NCBI GenBank assembly: GCA_964017155.1
Contig: OZ024863.1
Coordinates: 39,182,617 to 39,246,616, forward strand
Reading direction: 5' to 3'
From: Oasisia sp. SBJ-2009
Lineage: Eukaryota > Annelida > Polychaeta > Sabellida > Siboglinidae
DNA: 64,000 nt
Shown: piece after piece, positions 49,273 to 62,109 of the stretch
Layout of the letters: every line of letters begins with the position of its first letter
Numbering within the stretch: position 1 is the stretch's first letter
Made by a program: the position numbers and the translations under genes
Notes under the pieces: generated by a model
What the model was told of the DNA's origin: nothing
The model's input: only the letters and a program-made list of their open reading frames with translations
Database searches by the model: none

Positions 49273-50208
49273 TAGGGCGTGCAAGTCTCGCGCGCGAAAA
49301 CGAGGCTGGGGGCAGTTGGGGGCAGAAATTCCATATTCTCCATGTTAACGTATATGACTTTGTTTTTGGTTGTAATAATCGAACTGTTCCAGTCTAACTA
49401 TTTCAGTTATACTGTCCGAAGGATTATTGCAAGCAGAAGCATTGGAACACTTTGCCGGTGACAATGATCACGGAAATCATGAATTTTAATCGATTATTAT
49501 GGTGGTTGCCATGGCATCGCCGGCTAGTACTTCATCTACTTGTGTTTGGCGATCTTCAATAATAATGAATGAAAAGTGACATTTTTCGCGCAGTACAACC
49601 TGTTTGGGGCAAACGTATACACGTGTTATGATTACGTGCATTTAGACAACTTGTCAGATATAAGTGCTTATCGAAACCACAACGTACAGCTATGTAGAAT
49701 GCAAATCCCGTAAAAGACATATACGTCCTAAATTTGTGGGGAGTGTCTATTATCTGCACTACATAAATCGCTATGTCTATGATAGTATGGTAAACTCAAT
49801 ATTAAATCGGACAATTAAGATAAGAAAGGTATAATTCAAGATATTTATGTCCTGATTTTGTTAGTATTCATCAGTCGGAAGTTACAACTGTTATTCAACG
49901 AATATTATTCTTGTGACCAGTCCCCAAATCAGCTCCAGTCGCGCAGAGTCTCGCCATGTATCGTGACCGACTTACAGGCCCTATTATTGGTTTACGCTTT
50001 GCAGCTTGTAATTCAAAAACTATAGGGTCCGTAAGTGGGTTACATAGATACGGTACATGGCGTCTAACTGGAATAGTTAGACTGGAACACTTCGATTATT
50101 ACAACAAAAAACAAAACGAAGTCCTATACGGTACCATGGAGAATATGGACTTTCTGCTCCCAATTGTCCCCAGCCTCGTTTTCGCGCGCGAGACTTACAG
50201 GCCCTATA
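49273..50208. mobile_element. foldback-type element with inverted repeats of about 130 bp
   Basis: Left arm 49273-49405 (TAGGGCGTGCAAGTCTCGCG, CGAAAACGAGGCTGGGGGC, CATATTCTCCATG, TGTTCCAGTCTAACTATT) is the inverted complement of 50072-50208. A second imperfect palindrome (49951-50060) lies inside. No coding frame is seen. It abuts the truncated 5' side of the LINE relic. Confidence 0.75.
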
Positions 50209-50280
50209 GGGCGTGCAAGTCTCGCGCGCGAAAACGAGGCTGGGGGCAGTTGGGGGCAGAACATCCATATTCTCCATGTA
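50207..50280 (+). repeat. third arm of the foldback family
   Basis: About 74 bp nearly identical to 49273-49345. With 50133-50206 it forms an almost gapless palindrome of about 148 bp. Confidence 0.85.
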
Positions 50281-50759
50281 TGTTATCCAGGCGTGATTCC
50301 ATTGCCTTACTTTTCCTTTTTCTGCACTGTCTCTTTCAAGTTTCTCCTATGCTTTGAGAACGCAGCTGAGTTCGTCCAGTTTTGCGCTTAAGAACTCGAT
50401 AGCTACTTTTAGGTCGGCCATGTCGTCTCTCGCCGTGGTAGGCGGAGAGCGCGTCTTTCCACTCGGGATTGTGCGGCAGTTAACGTATCGCTGATGTGTT
50501 ACGCAACTTGACCCGTCAGGGTTGGATGATCCGCTGACTGTCTAGCCTGGAGATACCGTACTATCGCTAAGTGGGCAATCAAAATGTTTTAACACCGCAT
50601 TAACATTGCAGCAAAAATAGCTCCAATTATCTGCCTGGCATCACCTTCAAAAACTCATCAATTCATATAGCTTCTATATCTGTTCGTGTTGCAATCAAAT
50701 GGGCCAGTGTTTGCCTGCCCCTTGTGCGCGTCAGTCTAACCCGGCAGCCGTAGAAGTAC
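50281..50759. other. no gene recognised
   Basis: Unique intergenic sequence. Confidence 0.4.
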
Positions 50760-51605
50760 CATCACACACACACACGCACGCACTTACGCACGCACGCACA
50801 CACACACACAAACACACACACACACGCACGCACGCACACTGGCTTGTAGCGTATTTTGTAATCGGCAATTGTTTGAATTATTTGTGTGTCAACCCTCCAT
50901 GTCGGGCTGTCATCGCCAACTCTCTACAAACACCCGACTAGCGGAATAAATGTTTTCTTGTGAAGATACGCGAAGCACCGCCTTCAATGTTTACCTACGA
51001 CAAACCTTGAATTAATGGAAAATGGATGAAAAACATCAAACACTTTCTGCTCATTTAAATGAGCGTATCACTTTGTTGACACACGACCACCGATGTAATT
51101 CACAAGAATCAATCCTATATATTGATCAACTGAGGGATCAAAATGGTTCTGTCATTGTCGAGTGGTGACTGCGCACAACCGCTGTGTTTTTCCTCAGCCG
51201 GAACATCCGACAAACCTTTAATACGTCAACATTGCCGACATTATGTAGAAACACCACGATATGAGATAATCATGAGTATGTTCGTTGGTGGTAAACTGAT
51301 ATTATAGTCAGCAATCCAAGCGTTGTGTCACGTAATGTGTTGTGATGTGGTGTGATGTGATGTAATGTGTTGTGATGTGGTATAGCGTGGTGTTGTATTC
51401 GTTCAATACAAGCTGCAGTAGTGTGCCGGAGAGAGCCATTGGGAACAGGAGGGTTGTAAAAATGACGAGTCAGCGACAGACCATCAATGGAGCTAATACG
51501 TCTGTAGGGCTACTGATACGACAACACGGATATAGGCATGTCACGTTGTCTAGTGCTGAAGACAAAAGCACTCTTCCGCTACACGAACACACGGATGTGT
51601 CGCAA
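50760..51605 (+). repeat. duplicated segment, copy 2 (contiguous), with (CA)n
   Basis: A CA/CGCA tract (50760-50838), then sequence matching 41336-41580 and directly afterwards sequence matching 44394-44890. Here the two parts are contiguous at 51094/51095. Confidence 0.85.
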
Positions 51606-51634
51606 TGTGGTCAGATGTACTCACTCTAAGTAGT

Positions 51635-52190
51635 GTGGTCAGAATTAACAAGATTTAACAAGATTTAACAAGATTTAACAAGATTGCCACCTAGAGAATC
51701 AACTCTAGATGGCAGGTGGACAAGGAAGCCCTTTGGCTTATCGAGAGTCCAACCTATCTATCTAAATGTACCCAGCCCTTCTTAGGTACATGTACATTTT
51801 ATTTTTAAACATATTAACTCTACTAGCACCTACACAATCAGCCGATAATCTGTTCCATTCATTTACTGTTCTTTGTGAAAATGAAACTTTTCTAATATCT
51901 AGTCTACACTGCTTCTTTGCTAATGTAATTCCATGTCCTCTAGTCCTTCTCTCTTCCTTAACCGAGAAAAAAATATTTCTGTCAATATTTTCATACCCAT
52001 TCAATATTTTAAAAACTTCTATTTGATCTCCTCTCAATCTCCTGGTTTCTAGTGTTGTTAATCCACATTTTTTTAGACGCATTTCATAACTAATATTCCT
52101 GAGTTTTTGTACCATTTTAGATGCTCTTCTTTGTACTCTTTCTAGTATATCAATATCCTTCTTGCGATATGACCTCCATGCCTCCCTCTA
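51635..52190 (-). pseudogene. 5'-truncated LINE: C-terminal RT region with 10-bp tail repeats
   Basis: The minus frame reads YRKKDIDILERVQRRASK, MRLKKCGLTTLETRRLRGDQ, IEVFKILNGYE, TRGHGITL and FSQRTVNEWNRLS, ending RRAGYI and a stop. This is the standard C-terminus of CR1/jockey-type ORF2. The 3' UTR is about 80 bp and ends in four copies of a 10-bp unit (AATCTTGTTA). The flanks CTCTAAGTAGTGTGGTCAGA (left) and CTCTAAGTACTGTGGTCAGA (right) could be the target duplication. The frame is intact over the last 125 codons, so this is one of the younger LINE pieces here. Confidence 0.85.
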
Positions 52191-52630
52191 AGTACTGTGG
52201 TCAGATGTACTCCCTCTAAATACTGTGGTTAGATATACTCCCTAGCCAACAGTGACGACATTCACTAGGAATCAACACATCACTCCATCACGCCTGTGTC
52301 AAATTCACACTGTCATCACTGTAGCCGTCTACTCGTGGAGTCAATGATGTACAACTACATCAACTAACTGGCAGGTGATGCTAGCCGTGCGTTGGTTACA
52401 TACTCTGTCACGTGCGTCGCGCGCGAACATTAAACTAGTTACGTGAGGTCACAGCACCCTACAACTATTGCGGCGTACAAGATACACATACTGGTGTCGC
52501 CTAGGTATCTACCCTTAACTTATGCGCTAGACGAACGCCTCATAAACAGTCCGCATTTGCTGCCGGTGCCTGAACCTGGTGAATTACCGTCCACTCTACT
52601 GTTACGTCACCTTTGCCACGTCACAGATGC
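52191..52630. other. no gene recognised
   Basis: Starts with two tandem units containing GTACTCCCTCTAAATACTGTGG. The rest is unique. Confidence 0.4.
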
Positions 52631-52708
52631 AGATCGATGATTTTACCTTTTTGCGCATGAGCAGAAACATCACCCGGATGTTGTTTAAAGCCCGGATAAA
52701 TGAAGGCG
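52631..52708 (+). mobile_element. decayed arm of the MITE-like element
   Basis: GATGATTTTACCTTTTTGCGC, AGCAGAAACATCACCCGGATG and AAATGAAGGCGCGAC match the 28326-28404 arm with many substitutions. Confidence 0.65.
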
Positions 52709-54616
52709 CGACACTGGGGCGCCACACAGCGGACTCGTTCTACACGATATCCGACCACAAACAATGTATAAACCTCGAAAACACTGCAGCCAGAGTGGCG
52801 ACTAAGACCAAACCACGTTCAACGTCTATCTGCTTGGCATCTTACAAGACGAACAAGCAACGGCGACAATTGTAAGTACCCAGAGCAGTAACAAGTACAT
52901 TTATCTTGTACTTGAGTAAAAGTAAATGTAACCATAGGAAAAGCTACTCAAATAAAAGTAAAAGTACTTTTAGCAAAATGTACTTGAAGTACAAGTAAAA
53001 AGTAAAAATATGTACTTGAAGTAAACACAGAAGCACTTTTCTTCTGAAACTAGTTTTCAATGTTGTGAATAAAACTAAACATTCACAATTATAATTTAGT
53101 GTGTACACGCTATGCATAAAATATATTTAATACTATGAACTATAACGATGCAAACAACACTGCATAGGCCAACTAGGCATACAAGATGTAAATACACCAT
53201 GCTTTATTAATAATAGGCCCACAGCAATAATCGTATTCATAAGTTGAACTAGTAGTAATTCTCGTTGTCATAGGGGTGATATATCTTTCTTTAAAATGTC
53301 TTATCATCGTGGGTTATAGATGGACGTATGATGAATTTTATCCTGTGTTACTTGAAGGAGGCAATCGGTCTAGATGATTGGTTATAATAACGTGTCTTTT
53401 AAAATATGTCTTCGTCCGCACGACATTGGCGACATAATTGAGAGAGCTGACAGCAGCGTTGAACGTGCAAGGTAGACAATTTAGAACAAGAGCAATCCGA
53501 CAAAACCAAGAAGATAAATCAACTTGAAGAGACAAAAACACAGTTTCAGTCTATACTCTACAGTCTGGAAGAGAAGAACAAAAAGTATTTACCACTTATC
53601 AATGGTATGTATCAAAGAATGTCAAGGTGAAGACATCGAAAACATAATCATTATTTGCGACAGTGATGAATGACATGGGCCTATACGACAACGTGACATA
53701 AGCACATGTCAACTGTGCACACAGAATTGGCTCGCGCGAGTCACCGACCAACAAAACACAACATTTTGGTTCAGGTCAAGGATTGTAAAACTCGGATTGC
53801 CTTCTTCAAAGCTAGAAATGACAGGGAGACAGGCAGTGATTGTAAGTTAGCGATGTCGGAAGAAGAAGGTATTGAGTCAGTGCGCTCTGTCGTTACATAT
53901 TTCACATGGTCAGCCGCGTCACGGGTGTCGAGTCGACGTTTGTTGAGACACTGACCACTGACATTATAATTGAATAAGCAAGCATTGTGGTACTCTGATA
54001 GTTCCATGCCGTCATTCTTGAACAAAGCGAGAGAGTGAAACATAGCTCATAATAACTAAGGCCACTGCATGTACAAATGTGCTAACGAGTCAGCCAGGTG
54101 AAACATGTCAACGGCGATGTGATGTCAGGTAAAATGCTATTATACCGCAGGAAAACTGGGATAAATGCCACTGAGAACGTGTGAAAGGTAAATCTTGAGC
54201 CTGAGCACGAGTTTTCATAATTAATGGCCACAGACGTTACGTTCCAAAGCTAATCATTACGAGAAATCTTAATTAGCAGAATACAACGACACTAGTTAAT
54301 AATTTAATGACACTAGAAATGGTTCGTTCATTATCTTGCGCCATCGTGAGAAAGCGAGTGAGACTGAGGAATGTTAATGTTGAAGTCGTTTTGACAATGA
54401 GAATCGTCGTCGTCGTTATCGTTTTTGATGTTTTGCGATTTATCATAAGTCATTTTATGAAATAATCAGTTTGTTCATTCACACAATGCGCCTCTAGTAT
54501 TGTTTTGTCAATAGCGGATTTGCCATTCGTGTATTCTTTACACTTAAACATGACAGGATTGAAACATGGGATAATTCGGCTGGTCAGGTCCTGTCTAGTT
54601 TGCCCCTTGCTTGACT
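52709..54616. other. no gene recognised
   Basis: Unique sequence. 52890-53010 is rich in AAAGTAC and TACTTG repeats. No gene supported. Confidence 0.4.
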
Positions 54617-54925
54617 GTGTGTGTGTGTGTTTGTGTGTTTGTGTGTTTGTGTGTTTGTGTGTTTGTGTGTTTGTGTGTTTGTGTGTTTGTGTGTTTGTGT
54701 GTATGTGTGTATGTTTGTGTATGTATGTATGTATGTATGTATGTATGTATGTATGTATGTATGTATGTATGTATGTATGTGTGTGTATGTATGTGTATGT
54801 ATGTATGTATGTGTGTGTGTTTGTGTGTGTGTGTTTGTGTGTGTGTTTGTGTGTGTATGTATGTCTGTATTTGTGTGTGTATGTATGTATGTATGTATGT
54901 ATGTATGTATGTATGTATGTATGTA

Positions 54926-54979
<54 letters not shown>

Positions 54980-55005
54980 TGTGTGTGCGTGTTTGATTCT
55001 GTGTA

Positions 55006-55037
<32 letters not shown>

Positions 55038-55042
55038 TGTGT

Positions 55043-55096
<54 letters not shown>

Positions 55097-55225
55097 GTGT
55101 ATGTTTGTTTGTGTATGTATGTGGGTGTATGTGTGTATGTTTGTGTGTTTGTGTGTATTATGTATATATGTATGTATGTGTGTGTGTGTGTGTGTGTGTG
55201 TGCGTGCGTGTGTGCGTGCGAGTAT
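54617..55225 (+). repeat. (GT)n/(GTTT)n/(GTAT)n complex microsatellite
   Basis: Blocks of TTTGTGTG, GTAT and GT alternate over about 600 bp. Cys-Val and Thr-His frames of about 200 codons are repeat translation. Confidence 0.95.
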
Positions 55226-55654
55226 GATGTAATATCACTGTAATACGTTGCCAAGTGCGACGTGTGAAATTCGACGAGAGGCTATAACAATAATTGCATA
55301 ACACTAATTAAGAATGTATTGAACGAAGAGAGGTGAACTAGAAAATCATAAAGTAAAGTTGGTAGAAAAGCAATGCAAACTGCAAACGAAATAGAGACAC
55401 AAACAATTCAGTAAGTGATGAGTTTGGCCATGCCGTGGCTGCTTTGCTACTAGTCGACTTGACTCAACTAGCGCTCCGTGTGATTTGTTTGACCCAATTT
55501 AGTTTTTCAATGAAGGACTATATGGACACGAAAGCTACCGCAATTGGGATAAATTACTCGATTGGCATAATGAGTAGCGTAGCTGTTAGCCTAGAAGACG
55601 CTCTGGTCTATGGATGCGGGATAACACCTTTGGAGGCCTACTGAGATGACGATA
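55226..55654. other. no gene recognised
   Basis: Unique intergenic sequence. Nothing supported. Confidence 0.4.
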
Positions 55655-56135
55655 TATGTGTAGTAATTTGTGGAGTACTCGTCCTTGTGGAATATACGTC
55701 CTTGTAGTAATTTGTGGAGTACTCGTCCTTGTGGAATATACGTCCTTGTGTATTAACCGTCCTTGTGGAGTAATCGTCCAATTTTATTGAGTAACCGTCC
55801 TTGTCGAGTAACCGTTATAGTCGAGAAACAGTTCCTGCGGAATAGCCGTCATAGTCGAGTAACCGAACTTGTGGAGTAACCGTCCTTTTCGAGTAACCAT
55901 CTTTGTCGAGTAACCGTCCTTTTCAAGTAACCGTCCAAGTTTGTGGTGTAACCGTCCTTGTCGAATAACCGAACTTGTGGAGTAACCGTCCTTGTTGAGT
56001 AACCGTCCTTATCAAGTAACCGTCCTTGCCGAGTAACCGGTCTTGTGGAATAGCCATCATAGTCGAGTAACCGTCCTTGTCGAGTAACCATCTTTGTCGA
56101 ATAACTGTACTTGTGGAGCGTCCTTGTGGAATAAC
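55655..56135 (+). repeat. 17-bp minisatellite
   Basis: About 25 degenerate copies of GAGTAACCGTCCTTGTC. At the left edge a 48-bp piece (GTAGTAATTTGTGGAGTACT start) is repeated twice. Confidence 0.9.
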
Positions 56136-56716
56136 TGTCCTTGTGAGTGAGAGCGCCTTTGGAGCGAGAGCGTGTCTACTTGTCATCACCGCCCGGCGAC
56201 GACCTAATGGCCGCGGTCTCGTCTTAATGTCGACTTCATCCGTCGGCCGAGCGTGGGTGCTTGTTAGCGGCCGAGCACCACAATCATATACGTATCTTTC
56301 AACTATTATTACGATGCCATGTCATAAGAAGTATAACGTGCGCTTAAACTTGTCATCGGGCGAGCCGTAAAACTTGGCAATGAGCCGCTGATGACGCATA
56401 GTTAATGCCGAGTATCGATCGACGGATGCACGCCAGCGACGCATTTGCATCGGCGAGGTGTCCGAGCGGGACGCAGCAAACTGCACTTCAGCCTCGGAAC
56501 GTTTTTGCAGTGCAAATTTGGACCTTGTCCATCTAACCAACCATTTCGTTATTACCTCAGATCTTTCTGGATTATACGATCATAAATTTACCTGGGTGTC
56601 GTTGGGGTTATCGTACATTTTTGCGCAGTTTTGTACCTTTTTAATTGAACGTATCGGTGCTATGATAATGACGATTGACGTGGAAAATTGACTAGACACT
56701 GATACCTCGCAAACAC
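56136..56716. other. no gene recognised
   Basis: Unique, moderately GC-rich sequence. Nothing supported. Confidence 0.4.
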
Positions 56717-56786
56717 AGTATTACTACTACTGGTGCTACTACTGCTACTGCTACTGCTACTGCTACTGCTACAGCTACTGCTACTG

Positions 56787-56885
<99 letters not shown>

Positions 56886-56956
56886 ATAGTAATAATAATA
56901 ATAATAATAATAAAAATAAAAATAATAACAATAACAATAACAACAACAACAACAAC

Positions 56957-57000
<44 letters not shown>

Positions 57001-57085
57001 TAATAATAATGATAATAATAATAATAATAATAATAACAACAACAACAATAATAACAACACTAATAATAGGAATAGGAATAGTGTA
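56717..57085 (+). repeat. trinucleotide staircase (CTG/CTA)n to (AAT/AAC)n
   Basis: CTACTG units pass to pure (CTA)n (56790-56885), then (AAT)n, (AAC)n, (AAT)n and GATAAT variants, ending in AATAGG. Confidence 0.95.
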
Positions 57086-57219
57086 TCCAAAGAACATATA
57101 CGCTGAAAGACGCTGAAAATAAACCGTATTTATGTAAATTAAATTGAATTAAATTAAACTACCTAAAGCATTTTTACAAATACACATATAACAAACCATG
57201 TTATAAGAGTAGCATAACA

Positions 57220-57905
57220 AGCACGAAAGCTGGGTCAGGAGCAGGTATCAGCGATATACGTCATCCACGTCGTAAACCAATTGCAAGAGAAGTGCAAGAA
57301 ACAATATCCCGCTCTGCGTCGCGTTCGTCGACTGCGAGAAGGCTCTCGACTCAGTGCAAACTCAATCAGTACTGACCTCGTTTAAAGAACACGAGCTCGA
57401 ATACGTTGAAGTCCTGATAGACACTTATACTAACAGCTCGATGACAGTGAGGTCAAGACCAAGAGAGGACTACGGGAGACACCATGTAGCATAGGCTGAT
57501 TCCGGCAACACTCGAGAGCTTACTCTGAAGAGTGACCTGGAAAACCAGAAATAGATGGAGAACATCTCAGTCATCTTCGCTTCGCCGACGACATACCCAT
57601 GTGCATAAACACACCCCACGAACTACAATTTTTTATAGTGCATGAGATAACTGGTGATAGCGAAGATCAATGTTTGAAAATGAAAAATTCGAAGACAAAC
57701 GTGATGAGGGAAAACGACATACCAATATTATGTCAACAGCACTCAGACAGAGAACGTTGATATGAGACAACGATACAGCACCAAAGACAAAAACAAGAGA
57801 AGGAGATTTAAGAATGACGTATTACGCAGAATAGAAGTGGTCGATACGTAAAGAACAATCGTGAGTTTGCAGATGCCATAATTTCTGCCAGTGTAGTACG
57901 TCCTG
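57220..57905 (+). pseudogene. RTE-type LINE reverse transcriptase fragment
   Basis: The plus strand reads IYVIHVVNQLQEKCKKQ, then after a one-base frame change NIPLCVAFVDCEKALDSVQT (motif A, FVDxEKAFDSV) and IDTYTNSSMTV, typical of RTE-clade reverse transcriptases. After a stop and deletions it continues DGEHLSHLRFADDIPMCINT, with the catalytic FADD at 57581-57592, then NSKTNVM. Multiple frameshifts and stops make it a dead relic. It differs in clade from the LINE at 47177-49272. Confidence 0.82.
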
Positions 57906-58939
57906 ATCTTTCACCCTAGAACACACTCCGGTAGAGTCGTAAACCCAATTTCAAGATACCCAATAACGACTGAAATTCAATTTCAAATCTCATATGGCCG
58001 AAGTTCTTATCATCCTATGATATTTCGCCAATATAACTTACGTATTATAAACGTCCAACTCTGTTTTGTCAGATTTAAGTTGAAACAGAGAATCGAGAAT
58101 ACGGACTTTTCAGCGTTTTCAACTGCACAAGAAGCATCTGTTGAACTTAAGTTGAAAACACTCTAGGGTATTCAAAAATTGTGAGAGAATAAACGTCACA
58201 CGCAGGCTTTTACGCAGAACAACACCAAGGAGAGCAGATACTCGGTGCAGACAGACATAGATCATCGCGCGTGTTAGTGGAGTTGATCACAGCCTACGTC
58301 TCTCGGCGTCACCACCACAGCATTTGAGCTATAATTTGTAGTCGCTGGGTGTTTCAGTTGAAGACAGAGTGGTGTTAATGTTTTTGTTTTCGAAACTGTA
58401 GCTTGTATACGATGACGTTCCAACGAGCAGACATGCATTTACCATTATATTGATATCTAAGTAAAACAAATGTATAATCTGTAAAAAAAAAGGCAATCGG
58501 TGTGTTCTGCTATAATCTACGGCGACATGAAGATATGCGGGTTGCATATAAACTTTATCAGGCGAGTTAAAATATATATAATTTTGTACGTTCTCGCACA
58601 TAGCTTATAATCGTCTTTCTTTACGGTAAGTGCAGTTTGATAAGAAATGAAAAATTTCCCTTTGAAACTAGTAATGGTTTATGGGTTTGTTTTCAAAATA
58701 GTAAAATATCAAAACTAGTGTGTTATCCGCAAAGAAAACACACTATCTAACTACAGTGACACTGACACACCCTTATATTAAACGGCTCCTAACCTTGTTT
58801 GACTGCGACACAAATTTCAGCCGCGGGACTTGCTTGGCGATCCATTTATTCAAACCCATTAACTAGATGATAAAAGAAATAGCAATACAATAATAAACCT
58901 ATCATCACTAAACGATAAATGAAACATACTCTTATTTAT
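57906..58939. other. no gene recognised
   Basis: Unique sequence. Nothing supported. Confidence 0.4.
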
Positions 58940-59068
58940 GTTCAAACAAGATTTCCTGTTTCACAACTAAGCATGTACAGTTCCTGATGAAAACCCCCGA
59001 TGGTGGTCGAAACGTCGATGTGAGTATATAATTCATTATAAGTTGTGAAATAAGAAATCTTGTTTGAA
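58940..59068 (+). ncRNA. hammerhead-like motif of a Penelope-like element within an inverted repeat
   Basis: CTGATGA (58984-58990) and GAAAC (59009-59013) are separated by an 18-base stretch able to form a short imperfect stem (ACCCCC with GGTGGT). This is the core arrangement of hammerhead ribozymes, and CTGATGA...GGTCGAAACGTC is a hallmark of the terminal repeats of Penelope-like retroelements. GTTCAAACAAGATTTC...TCACAACT at 58940-58967 is inverted at 59040-59068. No Penelope reverse transcriptase was found nearby. Confidence 0.6.
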
Positions 59069-60465
59069 CATTTTATCATCCCAACTTGATGAAGTTTTTT
59101 CACGAATACTCTTATTTAACTATCTTGATAAACACGGAAGAATAACCAAACGGACGCTGTTCATTGGTTGAAATGGAAGATAAACACCCCTTGCAAGTCG
59201 ACAGAAAAGACTACGGAGCAAGTCACTAATATGGCTGAAGGATGATACTCATTACCGTTGTATCTTGGACACGTCCGTTGAAGCAGTTTGTTTCTATGGA
59301 AGTGCAATTTGACAACTTCGATAAAGTTAAAGAAAATCAAAACGGCATTTCCTGAAGCATCGAACAGAAAGACATAACTTGGGAAAACCTTTCCATAATA
59401 ATTTACGTTTAATATCGCCTGAATTCGAAATGCTGTGTCGCCGACTTTGGGTTACATTGCTCGTATACCATGTGTCTGGTACAGACAAGCGAGACAGTAA
59501 GTCCAGAGTTACTGGAGACTCGTGGCGTCCCATTCAAATTGCCTTAGCGACTCAAATTAGGGCCGGGGCCCCTATGCTAAATATCGCAGCATTATATCTA
59601 GGATTATATTCGGAAATTATTTGTTTATAAAAGACAACCATGAGTCTATCTATACATCGCAACTGAATTTAATCGTAGTTGTATGTCATTGCATTTTATC
59701 AAAACACTTATCTAACGCGGCTAGTGGATTTGCATCGAAGTAAATGTACTAATTGGTATTGCTCATTTGATGAGTTGTTCCTAACACGATGGTACATCGG
59801 CTTACGTAGTAATCGGTCCAGAAAGGTTACGTCAGCCAGATAGTACAGAACCATACATTGCAAGCAGCGCCACCTCTCGTCAGGAAGAACCACGTGATGG
59901 ATGCCAACGTAAGCCGCAGTAATCTTGGGAAGAAAGCGCATTTCCACTCCGCGTTTATCAAATGTGCCGGATTTGGAAGTCGCTTGACGAATCTGATACT
60001 CATGCAAATGTCACAACCGGACGAGTCCGTCACAACGGCGACTCGCAACCGGACTCGGCACACGGCGAACGGAACGGACGGACACGTCTTTGTTGTGCCG
60101 CGCGTTATTTTGCAAGAGCTTTGGATCAACCGGCGGAAATCCTCGGCCGGCTGAAGTAATCAGCGGGAGGATTTATGTGGGACGTGTCGGCGGCTGTGGG
60201 ACGGGTCGACCTCGGCCGGGTCGGTCCGTCTCGTTAACCCGCCTCGTCAGACGGAGCACGCCGTCTGGCATCCCGAGACGACAGGAGCAGGGGAGACGGC
60301 CGCCGCCGACCGCTGGCCGTGACAGTGAGTGGTTGAGTCGGCAGGGCGAGGAACACACGGAGACGGGGCGTGGGAGGATGGAGACCGCTTGGACATAATG
60401 GACGTGACGTCAATGCGGGCACTGGCAGCGGCCCGCGCAGGTCAACGGGTGGACACAACCGGACC
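59069..60465. other. no gene recognised
   Basis: Unique sequence. 60000-60460 is CpG-rich with overlapping open frames, possibly regulatory, but nothing specific can be shown. Confidence 0.4.
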
Positions 60466-60751
60466 GAAGGTGCAGTTTATGGAACGATCTACCACGCAAC
60501 ATGCGAACATCTGATTCATTATACCAGTTCAAAAGACTCCTTAAAACGTGTTTATTCAAGAGCTTTTTACTCATGAACATTGACGGACGTTTTAAGTTTT
60601 TAGGATTTACTTATTTATTTATTATTCTCAGCTGCTTTTAATACTTTTACATTCATAATATGTATTATTATTATTTTTGTTATTATTATTGTTATTGTTG
60701 TTATTATTGTTGTTGTTGTTGTTGTTGTTGTTGTTATTGTTATTGTTGTTG

Positions 60752-60785
<34 letters not shown>

Positions 60786-60930
60786 CAGTATGTGTATTTT
60801 TATGATAATTTATGTCGATATTTGATGCCATGTTTTTATGAATTTTAACTTTTTAACAGTGCCTTCGAACAAGGTAACTTGGATTGATGGCGCTATATAA
60901 ATGTTTATATTATTATTATTATTTATGAAA
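60466..60930 (+). pseudogene. LINE 3' fragment with (TTA/TTG)n tract
   Basis: A plus frame from 60468 gives RCSLWNDLPRNMR, then LYQFKRLLKTCLFKSF, the WNxLPxxxR...FKxxLKTxLF C-terminus of L2/CR1-type ORF2. A trinucleotide tract (60661-60785) follows, and the typical 3' end GGCGCTATATAAATG with (TTA)n lies at 60889-60925. Strongly 5'-truncated. Confidence 0.78.
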
Positions 60931-61025
60931 CAGTGCGATACATTTCGATAGCAAAGTAACACATATATGTGGTGTTCTCTCTTACTGCTCCCCGACCACG
61001 TGGGCAAACAAAATGGTGTCAGGTA

Positions 61026-61105
61026 ATACTAATAGTAATAATAATAATAAAAATAATAATAATGATGATGATGATGATGATGATGACGATGACGATGACG
61101 ATGAC

Positions 61106-61136
<31 letters not shown>

Positions 61137-61213
61137 ATGATGATGATGATGATGATGACGACGACGACGACAACAACAACAACAACAACAATAACAATAA
61201 TAATAATAATAAG
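61026..61213 (+). repeat. (AAT)n, (GAT)n, (GAC)n, (CAA)n trinucleotide mosaic
   Basis: Successive trinucleotide blocks, each differing by one base from the previous unit. Confidence 0.93.
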
Positions 61214-62109
61214 ATCTGAGCTCAGTGTTCTTAAGATTAGGCACTATTGGGGGTTATTATTATTATTAACTCAGTGTCTTGTCATTATTAAACAAAATAA
61301 GATGGCAATTCCTATCTGTCATATATACTCTTTAAGATGTTACGTAACTAGGTAATTAACCAACACAGATTTTAATTATTGATCAATTGTATACTTCATT
61401 TTAATAAAACAAATTGGCAAATAATTCTGTGTTTTTATTGGTCAAGAATTTCAAGTAGCAAACCACGCCAGCTTTCCCAACTACGTTGTGCGTCAGCTAT
61501 ATCGGCTGTTCACGGCATATCTACATCCGCGCAATGGAGCTATGCTAATGAGTGCACCAAACATATCTCTCGGCAAACTTATCTCTCACAATGAGTATTG
61601 TGTTGGACACCTCCTGACTTTCAAGTCGGTTGTATCGATCACATCGCCTTCACGCCGCCGACCTAGCGGCACGTTGTCACGCACAACTTTCAGTCGCTCT
61701 CTCTTGGAAACGCTCCTAATAAAACCAATTAGGCGAACGCGGCAGGACGCTGCAAATGCGTCGTTTCACACGTTCGTCAAATGTGCGCGTCGTGGCGTAA
61801 GAGCGAGGAAGATGTCCAGTGAGGCGGCATGGCGGCTGTCCGTAGCGCCAATGTCCAGGCAGGAACCCCGGTCAACAGGTATTGACCATAGATTAGGCTG
61901 ACCTTCCAGAAATGTGACGTTATGGCAACCCGGTGTGTTCTAGATGACATAAGAGAGCATCTAACCTTAAAGGGATACTCCAGTCAGTGAGAGATTCACA
62001 GTATTTACTCACATATGTATAACATGTTTGTTGTGCAGATAAATTATGAAGAAATATCGTTAACAAATAATTAATTATGGTATAATTGTACCAAAAATCA
62101 CGCTATCTT
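61214..62109. other. no gene recognised
   Basis: Unique sequence. 61630-61880 is CpG-rich. No gene supported. Confidence 0.4.
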
